DNA from: Thecamonas trahens ATCC 50062 | Lineage: Eukaryota > Apusozoa > Apusomonadida > Apusomonadidae | Reading direction: 5' to 3' | DNA length: 64,000 nt | NCBI RefSeq assembly: GCF_000142905.1 | Contig: NW_013657652.1 | Span: 275,576 to 339,575 of the forward strand | In this document: in pieces, positions 20,351 through 30,014 of the stretch | How positions within the stretch are numbered: the stretch's first letter is position 1 | How the letters are laid out: each line of letters opens with the position of its first letter | Made by a program: the position numbers and the translations under genes | Notes under the pieces: generated by a model | Databases searched by the model: none | Told to the model about the DNA's origin: nothing | The model's input: the letters and a program-made list of their open reading frames with translations, nothing else

Positions 20351-21490
20351 ATGGCCGAAGCGCATGTTGGTCCTGTTCGCAAGGCCCATCGCCTGCCGCT
20401 CGACAAACTCGCAGCATACATGGCAAGCGAGGAGGCGCTGGTCAGCGAGGGCTACACAGGCACGCCACTCGACGTGGCCCAGTTTGCAGGTGGGCAGAGC
20501 AACCCGACGTACCTCATCCGCAACCCGACAGGCAAGGCCGGATACAGCTGGGTCCTCCGCAAGAAGCCACCGGGCAAGCTGCTGCCTTCGGCCCACGCCG
20601 TGGAACGGGAGTACGCCATCATCGCCGCCCTCGCCCCGACAGCTGTCCCGGTCCCGCGCCCGCTGCTCCTCTGCACCGATCCGGACGTCATCGGCACCCC
20701 TTTCTACCTCATGGATGCCGTCGACGGGCGCATCTTCCGCGACCCTAAGCTGCCAAGCCTGAGCCGGGCCGATCGCAGTGCTGTCTTTGCCGACATGGCC
20801 ACCACCCTTGCTGCGCTGCACTCGCTCGATCCCGACGCCGTCGGCCTCGGCAGCTACCGACGCGGCTCGGGCGGCTACATCTCCCGCCAGCTCAAGCGGT
20901 GGTGGGGCAACTACTCGCTGGCGGTGGTGGAGGAGACGAACACAGAGCCGATGACCCGCCTCCACACCTGGCTCCGCGCCTCGGCACCGGTCGCCGAGCG
21001 CTCAGCCATTGTCCACGGTGACTACAAGCTCGACAACATGGTCTTTCACGCTACCGAGCCGCGAGTCATTGCCCTACTCGATTTTGAGCTGTGGACCATC
21101 GGCGATCCGTACTCGGACCTTGCTTACTGTCTCCTACCGTACATCATCGGCGCCGGCGCGCCGTCGCTGCCGGGCCTCGGCGGCGTCGACCTTGCCAAAC
21201 TCGGCATTCCCTCGCTCGCCGAGTTTGTCGCCACCTACGCTGCCGCCGCTTCGTTTGATGTCGACATCGACCTCCCGTTCTACATCGCCTTTTCGCTCTT
21301 TCGCCTCGCCGCCATTGCCCAGGGCGTATACAAGCGATCGCTGACCGGAAACGCGTCGTCGGCCTCGGCCTCGTCATTTGCCGGCGTCTCGGCCCTCCTC
21401 GCCGGACTCGCCCTCGCCGTCGCCGACGGCGCCATCCCAGCCGTCACCAACGCCATCGGAGCACCTTCCAACCCGCGCTCACGCTTGTAG
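20351..21490 (+). CDS. Standalone ACAD10/ACAD11-type APH-fold kinase
   Basis: 379 residues of the aminoglycoside-phosphotransferase fold found at the N-terminus of animal ACAD10/11. It shows FAGGQSNPTYLI (nucleotide loop), YSWVLRKKPPGKLLPSAHAV (phosphate-anchoring Lys region), EREYAIIAAL, the catalytic loop IVHGDYKLDNMVFH, and the metal site LLDFELWTIGDPYSDLAY. In animal ACAD11 this domain phosphorylates 4-hydroxyacyl-CoA substrates before elimination by the dehydrogenase domain. Here the protein ends without an acyl-CoA dehydrogenase, so a partner encoded elsewhere is inferred. The start ATG at 20351 follows a pyrimidine-rich leader; upstream in-frame codons are low-complexity UTR. Confidence 0.85.
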   Translation: MAEAHVGPVRKAHRLPLDKLAAYMASEEALVSEGYTGTPLDVAQFAGGQSNPTYLIRNPTGKAGYSWVLRKKPPGKLLPSAHAVEREYAIIAALAPTAVPVPRPLLLCTDPDVIGTPFYLMDAVDGRIFRDPKLPSLSRADRSAVFADMATTLAALHSLDPDAVGLGSYRRGSGGYISRQLKRWWGNYSLAVVEETNTEPMTRLHTWLRASAPVAERSAIVHGDYKLDNMVFHATEPRVIALLDFELWTIGDPYSDLAYCLLPYIIGAGAPSLPGLGGVDLAKLGIPSLAEFVATYAAAASFDVDIDLPFYIAFSLFRLAAIAQGVYKRSLTGNASSASASSFAGVSALLAGLALAVADGAIPAVTNAIGAPSNPRSRL

Positions 21491-21692
21491 CGAGCCAGCA
21501 CACAGAGTGCTACATGTTGCGCCTGTGGCGCCCTTGCGCGGCCTCATTGCGTGGCCCTCCAAAAAAACCCGCTCAGCCAAACCCCTTCTTCACTCATGCC
21601 GGCGGAGAAACAAAACACTCTGCGGTCACTGGCGGCGCCGCCTCCGCCGCCGCCACCTGCACCAACACAGGCACACTCGTCCGCGCGCAGCC

Positions 21693-24062
21693 ATGGCAAC
21701 CATTGAGAGCCTCACTGCCGAAAAGACCCGGCTCAAGGACGAGGTCAAGCAGCTCAAGGTACAGCCCCCGTCCCGTGCATGCCCCCCCCCTTCCTCCCAG
21801 CCCGTCCCCCCTGCCTGTCCCCCTCCCATGGAGGCGTGACCGCACCGAACAGTCGTCCTCTCCCTCCCCTCCTCCCCCTCCCCCGCCCCGCCACTCACCA
21901 ACACTGCACAAACACAGGCTGGAGGCGCTCCACCAGAGGAGATCAACCCGGTGTATGTGGCATACAAGGCGGTCTCGTCCGAGCTGGCCTTTCTTCTTGC
22001 CCACCCTACCCACGACCTGCGCGGCTCGTCGGCAGCCACGCCGCCGCCTGAGACAACGCCGCCGCCGACGCCGCCAGGCCTTTCGGACGAAGCCGTTCGT
22101 GTTCACGCGCTCAACGTGCTCTCGGAGGAGAAAAACTCACTCAAGGCCGAGATCAAGTTGCTGAAGGGATCGGGCGCGCCAGACAACGTCATCGCTCCGG
22201 TCTTTACCCGCTACACCACAGTCAAGAACTGGCTCGCCGCGCCGTCGTCAGGCCCGCCGCCTCTTCTTGATCACCAGATGCCCGAACCTGAGGCTGTAGC
22301 TGAGGCTAGGACACACCCAGCGCTGCCGAGTGTGCCTGTGGCCGGCGACTCGGTCGCATCGCTCGCCGCCAACTCGGAGGCCGGCGACTCGCTTGGCGAA
22401 CTGCACTCGGTTGCGTCACGGTCGCTCCCGCCGAGTGCCGACGAGGTTGCTGCGATGAAGGCAGAGGTCAAGGCGCAGATTCGTGCTGCCACCGGCATGG
22501 GCCGCTCAGACGAGTACATTGCCCCGCTCTACGCCCGCTATCAGGAGCTCAAGGCACTCTCGGCCAACTACTCGAGCGAGGCTGCGACCCAGTTTGCGCG
22601 GACGCACCTCCGCCAAGGCCGCCGCGCCTCGGTCGTCCTCCCCTCGCGTGAGCGGCGAAACTCGATTCTGCCGGCTGCCACAGGCGAGACCGATGTTGCC
22701 GTCGCTGCCGCGCTCGCCGCGTCGCCGTCGTCGGACTTTCTTCCACACGCCGGCGAGACGCAGGTCGACTCGCCGGTTGCCGAGGTGCCCGACGCAGCAC
22801 CCGCGGCGCCGGACGAGCCGCCTTCAACAGAGCCTGCGCCTGCGCCGGGAGCGCCGAGCAGCTCGCCACCAGTGCCAACCATCACGCTCGCACCCGAGCT
22901 CGGCGATGACGATGACGAGCCTTTGGCGCCAGTGGCAACTGCCACGGTTGTGGCCCTCGACGACTTTACTGACTCGGATGACGACAACGACGACGACGAC
23001 GACCGGACGCCCAACGATGACGTGGTGGTCAAGGCTGGTGTGCTCAAAATCCGGGTCTCTGGTGGTCTGCTCGGCCGCAAGTGGGCGTCGCGGTGGTGCT
23101 CGATGACCCGCGCCGCGTTCCGCATCCACTCGGGCAAGGACGCCAGCTCGAGCGTCGAGACCCGCCTCTCGCTCGCCGGCACGTACACCTCGTTCCGCTC
23201 GTCCAAGACCAACAACGAGTTTGCCATCACATACGGCGAGAACCTCGAGAACTCGATCGAGGTTGTTGCACCCGACCGCAAGACCCGCAAGTCGTGGACT
23301 ACCTTTATCCTCGACGGCATGCTCGCATGGACCAAGATCGTGGTCAAGCGGCTGCAAGTTCCCTCGGCAGCTGCGCCGTTTACCGGAGCCGCCGTCCACA
23401 TGGGCTGGATGAACGTTCTTGTCCCGCACGGCAAGCGGTGGGCGTGGTCGTGGAAACTCGCGCTCCTCTCCGACGGCGCGCTTTGGCTTCTCAATGCCTT
23501 CCCGCTCACCATCGACGAACTCGACGAGGCCGAGGCCGGTGCGCTCAAGTTTGAGCTTGTCGGCGCCAAGTTTGCCCACGTCACCGAGGCGACCAAGCTG
23601 ACCAAGCTCGGGCGCCAGCACGTTGTCCGTTTTGACGCCGGCGCGTCCGGCCTCTCGCTCCCGCTTGCGCTCTCGACCGAGTCGGAACTCACACTGTGGG
23701 GCAAAATCCTGCGGCGGACGTGCGGTGAAGCTCTCGAGGCTGCCCTCTCCACCGCCCCTTACACTGTTTCCGGTACTTGCAACGGCACCGACGGCAGCTC
23801 ACTTGCCATTGCGCTCGACGGCGTCACCATCGCCGGAACGGCCGTTCCCTGGCGCGCCATTGTCCGCTACGCCGAGTCGCTCGCCACCATCACCATCACG
23901 GTCGTCCTTGACATGTCTAATCCGGACGATCGCACCGACTTTATCTTTGAGGGCGACGAGGCCTCGCTCAACGCTGCCTTTAACGTCCTCACCTCGGTCG
24001 TCCACCTCGTTGTGGTCCCACGCCAGCGCGCCGCTCGCGCCGCCGCCACCCGCTCGTCGTAA
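21693..24062 (+). CDS. WHEP-like helical-hairpin repeats plus PH domain protein
   Basis: Exon 1 (21693-21758) encodes MATIESLTAEKTRLKDEVKQ then LK and ends at GTACAG. Exon 2 (21918-24062) resumes AGGAPPEEINPVYVAYKAV, restoring a helix-turn-helix like the WHEP domains of aminoacyl-tRNA synthetases. Two more such units follow: EEKNSLKAEIKLLKGSGAP and AEVKAQIRAATGMGRSDEYI. A Ser/Pro/Asp-rich linker leads to a PH domain (VVVKAGVLKIRVSGGLLGRK ... WASRWCSMTRAAFRIH) around residues 390-500. The last ~230 residues may hold a second PH-like fold (MGWMNVLVPHGKRWAWSWKL). The product is 736 residues. WHEP units bind RNA or proteins and PH domains bind phosphoinositides; a membrane-linked scaffold is only inference. 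Confidence 0.75.
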
Positions 24063-24098
24063 ACTTGACCTCTCTCCATCTCCACACGCTTCCATACG

Positions 24099-24680
24099 AT
24101 GGACCTTCCCAAGATTGTGCTCTGTGGGGTGGGCAGTGCAGCGATGGCCGAGCTGGCTGAGAGTGCAGGACTTGGCACGGACGCCGTCCACGACGTCGGC
24201 GTAGACGCCTGCGCGGTCGAGCTGCCGGCGCTCGCCGAGGTGTGGAACGCGCCCGAGGGCGAGGCGCTCGCAGCGCTTGCAGGCGGCGCCGCCGCCGTCG
24301 TCCTCACGTACACGGTCGACGACAGAACGAGCTTCAACGGGTTGAGGCGCTGGCTCTCGCTGCTGGATGCGCTCGGCTACGGCAGTCTCCGCTTCGTCCT
24401 TGGCCTCGGCACGGCAGCCGACGTGCCGGCCCACCACGCGGCGCAGCGGGAGGCCTTTCTCGCGCGACGCGGCCTCGCCCACTGTCTCGTGCACGAGAGC
24501 CAGGCTGTAGTCGACGGTATTGCCAGAGTGGTTGCAGCCGTCGAGGAGGTGCGGCCGATCAAACGGGCCCGCGGAAGCAGCGGAAGCGTCATGAGCGAGG
24601 ACGGCGGCGGGGTAAGCGGCGACACGGGCTGTGAGGTCATGCTACGTTTGGGCTTTGCAGGCGATAGACACAGGCGGTGA
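24099..24680 (+). CDS. Degenerate small-GTPase-like (AAGAB/p34-type) protein
   Basis: 193 residues starting 37 bp after the previous stop. The strand pattern resembles a Ras/Rab fold: KIVLCGVGSAAMAELAE in the P-loop position, VVLTYTVDDRTSFNGLRRWL (the YDVTxxxSF..W block), and RFVLGLGTAADVP where NKxD should be. The GxxxxGKS P-loop and NKxD base motif are missing, so it probably does not bind GTP. That pattern is known in AAGAB/p34, an adaptor-assembly chaperone, and I see a general resemblance to it. The C-terminal ~50 residues are Ser/Gly-rich. Its role is unproven. Confidence 0.6.
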   Translation: MDLPKIVLCGVGSAAMAELAESAGLGTDAVHDVGVDACAVELPALAEVWNAPEGEALAALAGGAAAVVLTYTVDDRTSFNGLRRWLSLLDALGYGSLRFVLGLGTAADVPAHHAAQREAFLARRGLAHCLVHESQAVVDGIARVVAAVEEVRPIKRARGSSGSVMSEDGGGVSGDTGCEVMLRLGFAGDRHRR

Positions 24681-24690
24681 GACAGTAGAT

Positions 24691-26361
24691 TTACTTCCTT
24701 CTCTTCTGCGGCGGACGTGGTGACATCGACGAGGTGACCGACTGGCCGAGGTGTGAAGTGCCTGTGGCGACCGAGGAGGTCGACGAGACGCCCGAGGAGC
24801 TTGTGGACGTTGACGTTGACGCGGCTGTCGATGAGCTGGACGACGAGGCTGAAGTTGCTGTGGCGGTGACGATAGAAACGGTGCGTTGGCGAGTCTGACC
24901 AGCGACTGGAGAGAGATCGATATCGTCAGAGGCGAGGTCGACGACGTCCGGGTTGGGTGGGCGGCGGGAGCGGCTGCCGGACGACCTGCCAGCACGGCGC
25001 GACGAGTTTGCAGATGAGCGGCCGTTGGAGGAGTGCTGGCGGGCGCGGTTTGCCTGACGGGCGGCGGCCTGGCGCTGGCGGAACTCCCAGGCCTCGAGGG
25101 CGCGGCGGCGCTCCTCTTCGGCGGCGAGACGGGCAGCCTCGCGCATACGCTGCTCGTGGGCGCGGATGGCTTCTTCGGTGGGAGGATAGTGCGGGGCGTG
25201 GGGTTGATGGACGTGCTGGGCGAGCGAAATGCGGCCGACGAGCTCGCCAGGCGCCGGCGGGCCGACCAAGGCAAACATGGGCACCTTGATGTCGTCGCAA
25301 GCCTCGGGCACCACAGTGGGAAAGGGGACACATGGAGTGGAGCCGTCATCAGCGAGCATGACATAGTAGACCGGGATGTTGGCCATGGGCCGCAGTTCGC
25401 CCTCGCGCAGCACAAAGCGCGGGTCGGCAAACCGGTGCCGTGATCGGAGGAGGATGGCGACGAGGATGACTACAAAGACAAGGAAAAAAGCGACCAGGAG
25501 CGGGAGGAGGAGCTGGAACGTGGCTGGCGGCTTGTCTTCGTCAAACAGGCCGGGGCAAAAATGGAGAGTCCAGAACGCCTCGCGGGTCGGGCAGCGCGGG
25601 CACGAGATGTTGCGTGGCGGGAGAGCCCCGGGCTCATCGTACAGCGACATGTCACATACAGCACCGGCGTCGAGCTTGGAAAAGGCGTGGACGACGCCGC
25701 CAATGATCGGGTCGCCGGCGAGTGCAAATTGGAGCAGAAAGGCCTCGGGATCGACGCCCTGCTCGGCAGAGCAAGTGCAGAGCGACGAGGCGCAGGTGGC
25801 GGGCGTGTCGGGCTCGAGACAGTACGGCCCGGCACCCGAGTCGCACTGGCACGTCCCGGCCTGGCATAGCCCGTTAAAGTTGCATGCGTAGCGGCAGCGG
25901 GTGGCCTTGTAGTGGATGCGGAAGCCCGGAGCGGTGATGAACTGGTCCGAGTGAAAGAAGAGAGTCAAATACGGGCCCGATGACTGCAGCAGCGGCATGG
26001 CCTTGGTCCCCGAGTATGCGCCGAGAAGTGGGGCATGGGCAGCAAGCTCGGTTGCGTTGCCATCGCGCACAAATAGAATGTCCCATCCACACTCGGTCTC
26101 AAACTCGATCGACTCGACCACGATGGTCGCCAGCGGGTCGTTGGCCGCGAGCACCCAGGTGCAGTTCTTGTTCTCGGTGTAGTTGCTGTTGGGCCCCGAC
26201 CCGTCAGTCAGCACACCCTCAACATCGGTCTGAAGGTACCGCGTCTGCAGACCAGAGCACTGCTGGCCCAAGCACGGCCCTGCCGTTGCCAGGAGCACCA
26301 GGAGTACCGTGGTCGCCAACGCCACCAGACCGGGCAATGTTAGCGGAAGGCGGACCGGCAT
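24691..26361 (-). CDS. CUB-EGF type I membrane protein (attractin/MEGF8-like ectodomain)
   Basis: 556 residues. A signal peptide at the ATG at 26361 (LVALATTVLLVLLATAGPCLG) leads to a CUB domain with NYTENKNCTWVL, FETECGWDILFVRDG and LTLFFHSDQFITAPGFRIHY. An EGF module follows: CRYACNFNGLCQAGTCQCDS. A second Cys-rich segment precedes one membrane helix (FQLLLPLLVAFFLVFVVILV) near residue 330. The cytoplasmic tail has a Glu/Arg/Ala coiled-coil stretch (EEERRRALEAWEFRQRQAAA) then Ser-rich low complexity and ends PRPPQKRRK. The CUB-EGF order matches the start of attractin and MEGF8. A cell-surface adhesion or signalling role is inferred. Upstream Met codons in the Pro-rich leader are not used because the signal peptide begins here. 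Confidence 0.75.
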   Translation of the reverse strand: MPVRLPLTLPGLVALATTVLLVLLATAGPCLGQQCSGLQTRYLQTDVEGVLTDGSGPNSNYTENKNCTWVLAANDPLATIVVESIEFETECGWDILFVRDGNATELAAHAPLLGAYSGTKAMPLLQSSGPYLTLFFHSDQFITAPGFRIHYKATRCRYACNFNGLCQAGTCQCDSGAGPYCLEPDTPATCASSLCTCSAEQGVDPEAFLLQFALAGDPIIGGVVHAFSKLDAGAVCDMSLYDEPGALPPRNISCPRCPTREAFWTLHFCPGLFDEDKPPATFQLLLPLLVAFFLVFVVILVAILLRSRHRFADPRFVLREGELRPMANIPVYYVMLADDGSTPCVPFPTVVPEACDDIKVPMFALVGPPAPGELVGRISLAQHVHQPHAPHYPPTEEAIRAHEQRMREAARLAAEEERRRALEAWEFRQRQAAARQANRARQHSSNGRSSANSSRRAGRSSGSRSRRPPNPDVVDLASDDIDLSPVAGQTRQRTVSIVTATATSASSSSSSTAASTSTSTSSSGVSSTSSVATGTSHLGQSVTSSMSPRPPQKRRK

Positions 26362-26652
26362 GGAGGGGGGGAGGGGGGAGGGGGTGGAAGGGGGTGGGAG
26401 GGGGTGGTGGTGGTGATTGAAAGGAGGTGGGTGACCTTGGGGAGTGGTGGTGAGTTGTGAGAGCAAAAGGGAGGAGGGAGTGCGGGAGGCAGGTGGGTGG
26501 GCGAGGTGGGGTGGGAAGGAGGGAAGGGGGGGGGGCCGCAAATTACGAGGTCGAGAACAATTTAGGACTTGCTGGGGTAGTAAGGGGCAAAGGCGTTGCT
26601 TGCGTAGCCACTGTTCATTGGGGGGAGGACAATGGTGGGAGGGGATGAGGAC

Positions 26653-28210
26653 TCATGCATAGTACTCAAGCTCGGCCTTCTTGCGGGCCTGGACGACTGC
26701 GATGGCCTCGACAAAGTCCTCATGGACGATCTCGGTGCCCTCGCGGCGGAGGGCAAGCATGCCGGCCTCGACGGCGACGGCCTTGAGCTGTGCCGAGTTG
26801 AAGCCCTCGGTGGAGCGGGAGAGCTCGTCGTAGTTGACATCGCCGCGAACGTTCATCTTGCGCGAGTGGATCTGCAGGATGGAAGCGCGGGCCTGGGCGT
26901 CCGGGTGCGGGAACTCGATCTTGCGGTCGAAGCGGCCGGAGCGGAGGAGGGCCGGGTCAAGAATGTCAATGCGGTTGGTGGCGGCAATGACTTTGATGTC
27001 ATCAGCGGCGGAAAAGCCGTCCATCTGGTTAAGGAGCTCGAGCATTGTCCGCTGGACCTCGCGGTCGCCAGAGAGCTCCGAGTCCTGGCGCTTCATACCG
27101 ACGGCGTCGAGCTCGTCGATGAAGATGATGGTGGGCGCCTTTTCCTTGGCAAGGGCAAAGGCGTCGCGGACAAGCTTGGCGCCGTCACCGATGAACATCT
27201 GGACGAGCTGCGGACCTGCGAGCTTGAGGAAGGCGGCATTGGCCATGTTGGCGCACGCCTTGGCGAGCAGGGTCTTACCAGTGCCCGGCGGGCCGTAGAA
27301 GAGCACTCCCTTGGGCGGTTGAATGCCGAGGGCAAGGAACTTGGCCTTCTTGTCCTCGTGGAACGGCCAGACCACGGCCTCGCGCATCTCGTCGATCTGG
27401 GTGTTGAGGCCGCCAACGTCGGCGAGTGTCTCCGACGGCGCCTCGTCGAGCTCCATGGCCTTGACCCGCGAGTCGTACTCGGCAGGCAGCTTCTCCAGAA
27501 TGAGGTACGAGTCTTTGTTGACGCCGACAAGGTCACCCGGCCGCATCTCGGCTGGCGGCACAAGGCCAGCAATCGGGAGGAAGACAGTCTGCCGGGTCGA
27601 TGTCTTGATCACCGCGCACTTGCCCTTGCGCTGCGAGTCCAGGTCCTGGTTCGCCCCATCCTCCTCCTCCATCTCCTCGGGGTCGACGTCGAGCAGCTCC
27701 ACAACCGTCGAGACCAGGTACGGCAGCGCCTTGTTGCGCTTCACCTTGGCCACGTTGTCCTCCAGCTGAGCCTTCATCCGCTCCAGCTCAAACCGCAACC
27801 GGTTGGCGTCGGTCTCCATGATCTGCACCTCGCGGTCGAGCATCCGCGTCCGCGACTGCACCTCCTCCGCCGACATGGTCAGGATCTCCGGGTCGACCTC
27901 GAGCGCCGACTGCACCCCGCGCCCACCACCGCAAGCCACAGCCACACAACCAGCCGAGCACATCCCGTGAGTTGTGCACTACTTCTTGCTCACCGCCAAG
28001 GCAAGAGCTTCTGCCGACACACTCTCTCTGCACCACTACAGAGCTGGCTCTCCACCAGAGCGACCGGCGCAAGGCCAGCGGAAAAACCGAGGACCAAGGC
28101 GACCTTCTACCCAGCGGCGCGACCAAGGGGGGGGGGGGGGGGGGGGGGCGGCCTCCACCACTCGGGACACAACGTACAAAGGTGGCATCTGCCTCTGCAA
28201 GCGTCGACAT
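26653..28210 (-). CDS. PSMC3: 26S proteasome regulatory AAA-ATPase Rpt5 (PSMC3)
   Basis: An ATPase subunit of the 19S base that unfolds substrates and opens the 20S gate. Exon 1 (28210-28178) encodes [11 protein letters not shown] and ends at GTACGT. After the intron 27910-28177, exon 2 begins [20 protein letters not shown], matching the Rpt5 N-terminal coiled coil. Walker A is GPPGTGKT and Walker B is [11 protein letters not shown]. The sensor region reads [24 protein letters not shown], with the arginine fingers. The protein ends LEYYA, the HbYX motif that docks into the alpha ring. 429 residues, normal for the family. The intron holds a G22 run on the plus strand. The exon-1 model rests on phase and splice-site fit and the family's need for residues before EIL. 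Confidence 0.93.
28127..28148. repeat. Poly-G run (22 nt) in the Rpt5 intron
   Basis: 22 consecutive G on the plus strand (C on the Rpt5 coding strand), just upstream of the splice donor of exon 1 in plus-strand order. Homopolymers of this length are unstable and hard to sequence. Confidence 0.9.
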
Positions 28211-28563
28211 GCGGGGCAGTGTCGTGCAGAGTGTGCGAGAGAGAGATGGCTGGCGACGAGGATACAGGCCTGGCTCGACAACGAGGGCGGCCGAGAGCGC
28301 GCTGTCGACAGGCGAGCAAGTTCGGCGGTCAGCGAGCGGGCGACCAGCCGCCGGCAGGCAGTCGGCGGTGTGTTGGTTGCCCGCTGTTTGGCTTCAAAAA
28401 AATAATAGGAACGTTGGACGAAGGCGACCGATTCAGGAAAGAGTGGCTGGTGGCGGGCGGGAAGATGAGGGAGAGCGCGACTCGAGGCAATCCTTGCGAA
28501 ATATTGGGCAGGAAGCGGGCAACGGGCAGAGGCACGGGAGGACGGACCACACAACTACCGAAC
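28211..28563. other. Divergent promoter region between Rpt5 and the zinc-knuckle gene
   Basis: 353 bp. It contains an A-rich patch (TTCAAAAAAATAATAGG near 28390) unusual for this GC-rich sequence, possibly a core promoter element. No coding-like frame was seen. Confidence 0.45.
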
Positions 28564-28741
28564 ATGAGCGAGGAGACAGTGACCAACGGAGCGGGTGCGG
28601 GTGCCGAGGCAGGGGCGGTGAAGAGCGAGGCTGGGGCTGCGGGCGCGGTGGAGGCTGGTGTGGTTGAGGCAGGAGCGGGTGCAGCAGGAGCGGCAGTTTC
28701 GGATGGTGGCGCCCAGGTCGCCGAGGGCGCAGCAGAGAGCA

Positions 28742-28783
<42 letters not shown>

Positions 28784-29775
28784 AGGGCGAGGGCGAGAGC
28801 TTGAAGCGCAAGCGCGACGACGACGCTTCGGCGACGACGGCGGCGGCGGCGGCGGTGGCGGCTCCGGCCGAGGCAGCGGCTGTTGAGGATGACGGCTACG
28901 GCGACGAGCCTGCGCCAAAGCGGGCGCGCGGCCTCGAGGCTCCGGCTGCGGTGGCGGCTCCTGTGACGGCGGCAGCTCCGGCTCCTGCGGCAGCGGCAGC
29001 TCCGGCTCCTGCGGTGGCGGCGGCTCCTGCAGCGGCGGCGGCTCCTGCGGCGGCGGCTCCTGCGGCGGCGGCTCCTGCGGCGGCGGCTCCGGCGCCGGGT
29101 GCTCCGGTGCAGCAGCCTGCGTATGGGTACGCGCAGCCTGTGGCTGCGGCGCCGATGGCGCCCGTGGGCGGCCCGAACGCGCACGTGCGGTGCTACTCGT
29201 GCGGCGGTTACGGACATTACGCACGCGAGTGCCCCGCACAGCAGCCGCAGGCCGCCGGCGGGTACGGCGCCCAGGGCTACGGCGCGCCGGCGGCTGCCGG
29301 CGGGTACGGCGCCCAGGGCTACGACCAGTCGGGCTACGGCCAGCAGGCGGCCGGTGGTTACGGCCAGCAGGCGGCCGGCGGTTACGGCCAGCAGGCAGCT
29401 GGTGGTTACCAGCAGGGCGGTTACCAGCAGGGCGGATACGGCGGCGGGTACCAGCAGGGCGGTTACGGCGGCGGGTACCAGCAGGGCGGCTACGGTGGTG
29501 GGTACCAGCAGGGCGGTTACGGTGGACAGGGCGGATACGCCGCTCGTAACCCGCATCTTCCGCCCGACCGTGGCTGCTTCCGCTGTGGCGGCCCGCACCT
29601 GGCCCGCAACTGCCCTCAGTCGGCCGCGCCCGGCATGGACACTTGCTTCCGCTGCGGTCAGCCCGGCCACCGCGCCCGCGAGTGCGGCGCGCCTGACTCG
29701 CGCACCTGCTACCTGTGCAAGCAGGTCGGCCACATCTCGTCGCAGTGCCCGAACGGTGGCGCCGCTGCCTACTAG
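28564..29775 (+). CDS. CCHC zinc-knuckle RNA-binding protein with prion-like Gly/Tyr/Gln domain
   Basis: 403 residues, intronless. The N-terminal ~175 residues are Ala/Gly/Glu low complexity with a basic patch (SLKRKRDD). The first zinc knuckle is CYSCGGYGHYAREC near residue 210. A low-complexity domain follows, with many GYGQQAAG and GGYQQGGYGG repeats like FUS-type prion-like regions. Three more knuckles are CFRCGGPHLARNC (spacing CX2CX3HX4C, one residue short), CFRCGQPGHRAREC and CYLCKQVGHISSQC. The end is PNGGAAAY. CNBP/Gis2-type knuckles bind single-stranded G-rich nucleic acid and mRNAs. Condensate formation is inferred from composition only. The start ATG at 28564 gives an acidic N-terminus. 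Confidence 0.85.
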
Positions 29776-30014
29776 AGCTGTTGCGCTGTTGCATCGTTGT
29801 CGCACTTTTGCTCTCCCTGCCACTCCCCTCACTTTGCAGAGGGAGGCGGGAGAGGGAAGAAAGTAGAAGAGGTTAGAAAGTATTGAAGTCGCTATTTGAT
29901 GTGTACACTCTTGACAATAGTGGTGGAGACTCGGCGAAGGCTCGCCCCCCTCCCCCCATTCTCACTTTGCTGAATGACTACCTCATTCGGCCACACCCGA
30001 CTTAGACCACTCAA

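Noticed and set aside
26632-28560. A 1,047-codon plus-strand frame covering Rpt5 and the zinc-knuckle gene
   Set aside because: The 5' two thirds is the antisense of Rpt5. Only the part from 28564 is a real gene.
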